Source: Anastatus disparis
Lineage: Eukaryota; Arthropoda; Insecta; Hymenoptera; Eupelmidae
NCBI GenBank assembly: GCA_017163975.1
Contig: JAFFSR010000239.1
Location: 1,984,001-2,048,000, forward strand
Direction: 5' to 3'
DNA length: 64,000 bases
Shown here: in pieces, positions 60,801 to 64,000 of the stretch
Numbering within the stretch: the stretch's first letter is position 1
Layout of the letters: each line of letters starts with the position of its first letter
The notes under the pieces: model-generated
Databases searched by the model: none
What the model was told of the DNA's origin: nothing
Seen by the model: the letters and a program-made list of their open reading frames with translations, nothing else
Position numbers and translations under genes: made by a program

Positions 60801-61864
60801 ATACCACAAGAACTGAATATTATGATTTTGAAGTTAAAGTGGTATAATTTTTTTAATTTTATTAAAAATTCATGATTATTTACAATTTTTAGTAATTAAA
60901 AATATAATACACGTACGTATTATTTTTTAGAGAATGAGTTGTAGATCTTATAAAATTTGAGTAATTTTTTTTTTCATTATTTCAATCATTCATATCAGTT
61001 GTGAAATCATGAATCATTTTTGTGTATAAATGTTTGTAAAAGATATTAATTAAAAACTGAAAATATTTTTTTTTTTTTTTTTTCATTATAAAAATATATA
61101 ATAATGTACAGCATATAAAAAGCACATTTTCACAAATTTAGAAATTTGAATAAACTTAACAAAAGATTTGCTTTATTTAGTATTTTATAATCATTTTATT
61201 GCACTATCATTATATAATTAGGAATTCTTCTTTTAAATTCTTTTTATTAAAAAATATATTGATTTCTTTTTGTAAAAAGAAAAATTTAAATAAAAAGAAT
61301 CTCCTTAATGACAACGCATTTATGAATTCATCCATTGTATATAGAATATATTCATAAAAAGTTTTATAAAAATTTGAATTTAGTAGTTACAATTCGTCTA
61401 TATGTATAATATAAAAATTATAAATAAATGAACATAAATTCTATTATTCAAGTCTTAAAATTGCATTTATGAATACATTTTTTTAAACATTTGTAACTAC
61501 CAAATTTAATTAAAAAATAATCATTGATGTGCTGAAGACAATTATAAAATTAATAAATAAAAAATTCTTTTTTCCTTAGCCTCCTCGTTCACTGATGAAT
61601 TTTGTAGTACGTTACCGACCAGATGAGCAGCCAAGTTTGAAGCCACATCATGACAGTTCAACGTACACGATTAACATTGCCTTAAATAGGAGAGGCATAG
61701 ATTATGAGGGAGGTGGTTGCCGATTTATACGCTACAATTGTTCTGTCACTGATACCAAAAGAGGATGGATGCTCATGCATCCTGGTAGATTAACACATTA
61801 TCATGAGGGTTTAAGAGTGACAAAGGGTACTCGTTACATTATGATCTCTTTTGTCGATCCTTGA
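41576..61864 (+). CDS. PLOD: PLOD: procollagen-lysine 5-dioxygenase / glycosyltransferase (lysyl hydroxylase)
   Basis: This ER-luminal enzyme hydroxylates collagen lysines (Fe2+, 2-oxoglutarate, O2, ascorbate). Invertebrates have a single LH3-like gene that can also glycosylate hydroxylysine. Exons: 41576-41645 (signal peptide), 44920-45151, 45554-45897, 46391-46844, 47060-47287, 58781-59102, 59297-59401, then either 59847-59993 or 60083-60229, and 61580-61864. With one alternative exon the protein has 728 residues (human 727). The glycosyltransferase domain keeps FTDSYDV (Asp100/Asp103) and the EEYCWP cysteine (Cys133) important in LH3. A middle accessory domain holds the [11 protein letters not shown] and LHLFIHNN blocks. 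The dioxygenase core has the iron ligands His657, Asp659 (PHHDSS) and His709 (THYHEG) and the 2-oxoglutarate-binding Arg719, ending SFVDP. Intron 5 (11.5 kb) hosts two antisense Ig genes. Confidence 0.97.
41646..44919 (+). other. PLOD intron 1 with a CpG-containing island
   Basis: This 3.3-kb intron follows the signal-peptide exon. Most of it is AT-rich without features. At about 43070-43330 base composition changes sharply, with many CpGs, GCGCGGAAGCG-type sequence and a GAGAGAAAGAGAGAA run. A second richer patch (about 42470-42640) includes GTATATAAAGAGG. These could be an enhancer or an internal promoter. Confidence 0.4.
47998..49163 (-). CDS. Secreted single Ig-domain protein, oig-4-like, copy A (nested in PLOD intron)
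   Basis: Three exons: 48981-49163, 48753-48902 and 47998-48156, all phase 0, giving 163 residues. A signal peptide (about residues 1-25, [12 protein letters not shown]) is followed by an Arg/Ser-rich basic stretch ([12 protein letters not shown]) and a single I-set Ig domain. The domain has Cys85 (FLCVARG), Trp97 (ITWYKDG) and Cys141 ([11 protein letters not shown]), the canonical disulfide and core tryptophan. No membrane segment follows, so it is probably secreted. It resembles the one-Ig protein family typified by nematode OIG-4, which acts outside the cell at neuromuscular synapses; function in this species is inference. It lies antisense within PLOD intron 5, 5.7 kb from its paralogue. 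Confidence 0.88.
48576..48657. mobile_element. 82-bp MITE-like element with 13-bp perfect terminal inverted repeats
   Basis: The ends AATTGAGGCTCTG and CAGAGCCTCAATT are exact reverse complements. The 56-bp interior is GC-richer than the surroundings and includes a CGG-T9-CGG segment. It sits in intron 2 of the oig-4-like gene copy A. Confidence 0.7.
50050..50091. repeat. (GA)n microsatellite
   Basis: About 20 uninterrupted AG dinucleotides, on the upstream side of the oig-4-like copy A gene. GAGA-type tracts can recruit GAGA-factor-like proteins in insects, but this could be simple slippage. Confidence 0.95.
52296..52523. mobile_element. Foldback element with piggyBac-like left end
   Basis: The left end reads TTAACCCTTAGAAGACCAAC and continues ATGACGC. 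The right end is an imperfect reverse complement (GCGTCATG, then CCAGTTCTCTAAGATTA). Inner segments also pair: GGTTTGGTTCTAAATTG with CAATTTAGAACCAAACC. TTAA followed by CCC is the hallmark of piggyBac ends, but the right end has decayed, so the family is tentative. Confidence 0.6.
52588..54194. mobile_element. 1.6-kb non-coding element with TIRs and an inner nested element
   Basis: The left end GGGGAAGACGGACTAGTTGT corresponds to the right end, which read in reverse complement is GGGGAAACTGGGACCAGTTG followed by TCA. Inside, a second pair at about 53066 (GGGGAGACCGGGGCTAAAAG) and about 54006 (reverse complement AGACACCGGGGCTAGTATTA) marks an inner copy of a related sequence. The motif GGTAAATATTAAC and variants recur inside. 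No significant ORF, so it is non-autonomous. Confidence 0.6.
54838..56557 (-). CDS. Secreted single Ig-domain protein, oig-4-like, copy B (nested in PLOD intron)
   Basis: Three exons: 56342-56557, 55408-55557 and 54838-54996, giving 174 residues. Exons 2 and 3 have exactly the same lengths (150 and 159 nt) and phases as copy A. The hydrophobic signal ([19 protein letters not shown]) is preceded by [12 protein letters not shown], so translation may start at either Met1 or Met7 (56539). It is followed by a Gly/Arg-rich linker ([14 protein letters not shown]) in place of the Arg/Ser stretch of copy A. The Ig domain keeps Cys96, Trp108 and Cys152 ([25 protein letters not shown]). The two proteins are clearly paralogues made by tandem duplication. 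Both lie on the minus strand of PLOD intron 5. Confidence 0.88.
57811..57870. repeat. (ATC)n microsatellite, partly palindromic
   Basis: A run of ATC/CAT triplets with two interruptions, followed by GATTATGATGATGG, which can pair back with it. It lies upstream of oig-4-like copy B. Not coding. Confidence 0.9.
59847..59993 (+). other. PLOD alternative exon 8a
   Basis: 147 nt, phase 0 at both ends, 49 codons (residues 586-634). It begins [18 protein letters not shown] and ends LVFIGYFHD. It is flanked by CAG acceptor and GTAAGA donor. Its protein aligns without gaps to exon 8b (33 of 49 residues identical by my count) and to the single corresponding segment of vertebrate PLODs. Confidence 0.9.
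60046..60078 (+). promoter_or_regulatory. Possible RNA hairpin at the exon 8b splice acceptor
   Basis: In the 89-nt intron between exons 8a and 8b, TTTG-C-TCCCC (60047-60056) can pair with GGGGA-A-CAAA (60068-60077), nine base pairs around one mismatch with an 11-nt loop. This hairpin overlaps the polypyrimidine region and ends five bases before the acceptor AG of exon 8b. Confidence 0.35.
60083..60229 (+). other. PLOD alternative exon 8b
   Basis: 147 nt, phase 0 at both ends, beginning [18 protein letters not shown] and ending LVFTGYIDY. It has a TAG acceptor and GTAAGA donor. It is the same length and frame as 8a, 89 nt downstream, and visibly GC-richer. Both copies are intact, with no stops or indels, so both are probably under selection. 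Confidence 0.9.
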
Positions 61865-64000
61865 ACAAATTTATAATATAAATATTTAACATTTTTCTTT
61901 CTATGAGATTATTTTTTTTGTATGACGTGAGATAATGATGGTAATAATGTGAAAATTGTTTGACATTTATTTAAAATGTTGTAAAAAAATCGAAGTAAAA
62001 ATATTCAATTAAATTTAAATTTTAATCTGTAAACATAATAATTTTGTAAATAATATTAATAATTTTTAAATGTTTGAAAAGTATTATATTCATCATAAAA
62101 AAAATTTTAATATTTTTTGCTTGAGAAACAACTTTTATAATGACTTTTAAATTTTAATGCTTAACAATTTTCACATTACTCTATGAACTTTTAAAATATA
62201 GACTTTTGTACTGTGACATTGCCGAATTTTGTGTTCATACATTTCAAAATAGCAATGAAATTACGAATGAACAAATTAAATGATTGTAGAATTACTTTCT
62301 AAACTTTATATTTACTTGTGAAAAAATTTTTTGTGAAAGTTTTAATAATTATTTTGATTATCGTTTTATAAACATTGTATGGTGAAATATTACTTAAGCT
62401 CAAATATTGTGCAATTTAATGTTTTTAATCAAGAAAAACTCTTACAATTTTATGACTCTTACCTTTTTTAATAACAGAACTAAAGAACTGAGAAAAGTTC
62501 CATGCTCTGAATGACCAAAGCATAAATTGAAGTTTTTTTTACAATTTCGATGCGCACAATACTTTTATTGAAAATATAAGTAATTTTTTACTAAAATAAC
62601 ATTGCGTTATTTTTGTAAACATCATTTTACAATAAATTAAATGCAAGTTATTATGATGTACGTATATTGTATAACTAAACATCGATATTTGTAAATATTG
62701 TCTATAAATAAAATTTGATTAATAAAAGATTTGTTATATAGAAAAATAAAAGTCTGGTTATTATAAATATTCATCTTATATTTTTCGCAAATTGTTTAAA
62801 ATTACAATCTTTTTTGTTTAATTGTTACACAAGCTGCAATGAATCGCAGAAAGAAAATTTCTTCATCAAGTTCCTTGATAATTCAAAAAACACAATCTCG
62901 ATTACACCAATCGTACTATTTCTGTATCTTTAGAGCGCAGAAATTCATACGATAATTAGGAACATCCATAAAGAAGATACTTAATTACAACTCATATTTA
63001 CCACTTGTTTAAACTGCAAAAAAGGTTTGCGAGTTCTCTCGTTAATTATACATACGTATGTATACCATTCTTTTCTCTAAAATTTATTTACAATATAGTA
63101 GAAAAGTGCTTCCCTTGAGTGTAAAATCGAATCGAACACTGCACCTTCCCAACTTTTAATATTGTTAATCTTCTCGTAAAATTTTTTTCAATACCGTTGT
63201 ATTTATTATCTAAAAAGATTTTATTTTAAATTACAGTTCTCTTGTGCTCAGATCACGTCGAAGCAACTAATATTTTTAGCACAGTGGTTTATTACTACAA
63301 AAAATATTTTTTTTTCTTTTTCTTTTTTATTTTCGGAATGTCTAAGAGCGCGTGCAAAACGATCCTTGTGTTAAAATTGAAATGCACATATTTTTTTTTT
63401 CATCGACGTATTTATATCTAATGAGAAGTCGGTAGGCAGAAAAGCAGTGTAGAGATGTGATGTATTTGTGTACTATTTAACAATTGTTTTTTCACCGATG
63501 GCACCGAAACATAGAGGATAGAAAAAGCGGACTCCTGCTACGAGCCATCGATATAAATATCGAATATATAGATTCAACTATAAATACAAAAAATAAGGTC
63601 TTTCAATTATCTTTCATTGCATTGTTACTGCACAGTATTATAGCTTTCACATTTTTTTCACAATAATGAACCTCCAATTGACGCAACATCTTATAATGGA
63701 ATAAAATATAACTTTCAATTTTTATTTTTTGGTTTGAGTTTCTTAATATATATTTTTACTTAATGTTTTTGTTCAGAAACAAAATTTACATTTTCAGCAC
63801 AGCTGAACTTGTGTATCACTCTTCTTTAGAATATTTATAAGTTGAATATTTATATAAATGAAAATCACTAATTTATTTTGCATTTTTCACATTTTTATTC
63901 ATTAAAAAATAATAACATATAATTTATTTTTCTATTTAAAATTTTATTATTTACAATTTAGCTTTATTAGCTTTGAAGTGATCATTGTTAAATTTTAATT
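61865..64000. other. PLOD 3' UTR and downstream sequence to window end
   Basis: AT-rich. AATAAA-type signals cluster at about 62700-62750 and are the likely PLOD poly(A) site region. A slightly richer stretch at 63230-63560 shows no coding or RNA-gene features that I can support; the 60-codon ORF at 63484 has no recognisable character. Confidence 0.5.

Overview
The window is AT-rich animal nuclear DNA, most likely from an insect. Genes are split by many short GT-AG introns, the visual-type Gβ subunit is insect-specific, and the gene set matches insect orthologues. The low GC content and the dispersed tRNA-derived SINE would fit a hymenopteran such as a parasitoid wasp, but that is inference. 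I reconstructed ten protein-coding genes exon by exon by joining splice sites that preserve frame, plus one unassigned small secreted ORF. No prokaryotic operon, CRISPR array, virus or toxin gene was seen.

Layout. 1-4517 (minus strand): three head-to-tail housekeeping genes: LAS1-like pre-rRNA processing factor (3' end outside the window), CCDC115 V-ATPase assembly factor and PIGB GPI mannosyltransferase 3. 5752-8809 (plus): CLPTM1. 11960-18220 (minus): TSC1/hamartin, 14 coding exons, with a possible upstream ORF that overlaps its start codon. 21781-29833 (plus): NEURL4 with six neuralized repeats, 19 exons. 31390-35618 (minus): a 346-residue Gβ of the Gbeta76C (eye) class. 37504-37750 (plus): first exon of an unassigned small secreted protein. 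38736-39479 (minus): intronless RHBDL4-type rhomboid protease. 41576-61864 (plus): PLOD, the procollagen lysyl hydroxylase/glycosyltransferase.

The PLOD locus is the most interesting part. It has two adjacent 147-nt in-phase versions of the same exon (59847-59993 and 60083-60229), which look like mutually exclusive alternative exons. Its 11.5-kb fifth intron holds, on the opposite strand, a tandem pair of secreted single-Ig-domain genes (oig-4-like) with identical exon architecture.

Introns and spacers hold several non-autonomous mobile elements: four copies of a tRNA-derived SINE-like repeat (one copy keeps a tRNA-Met-like head with a CAT anticodon loop), foldback or MITE-like elements at 14259, 32061, 48576, 52296 and 52588, a 28-bp minisatellite and simple repeats. 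The genes do not form one pathway. The neighbourhood is an ordinary insect housekeeping region with divergent gene pairs (PIGB/CLPTM1, TSC1/NEURL4, RHBDL4/PLOD) and convergent pairs (CLPTM1/TSC1, NEURL4/Gβ).
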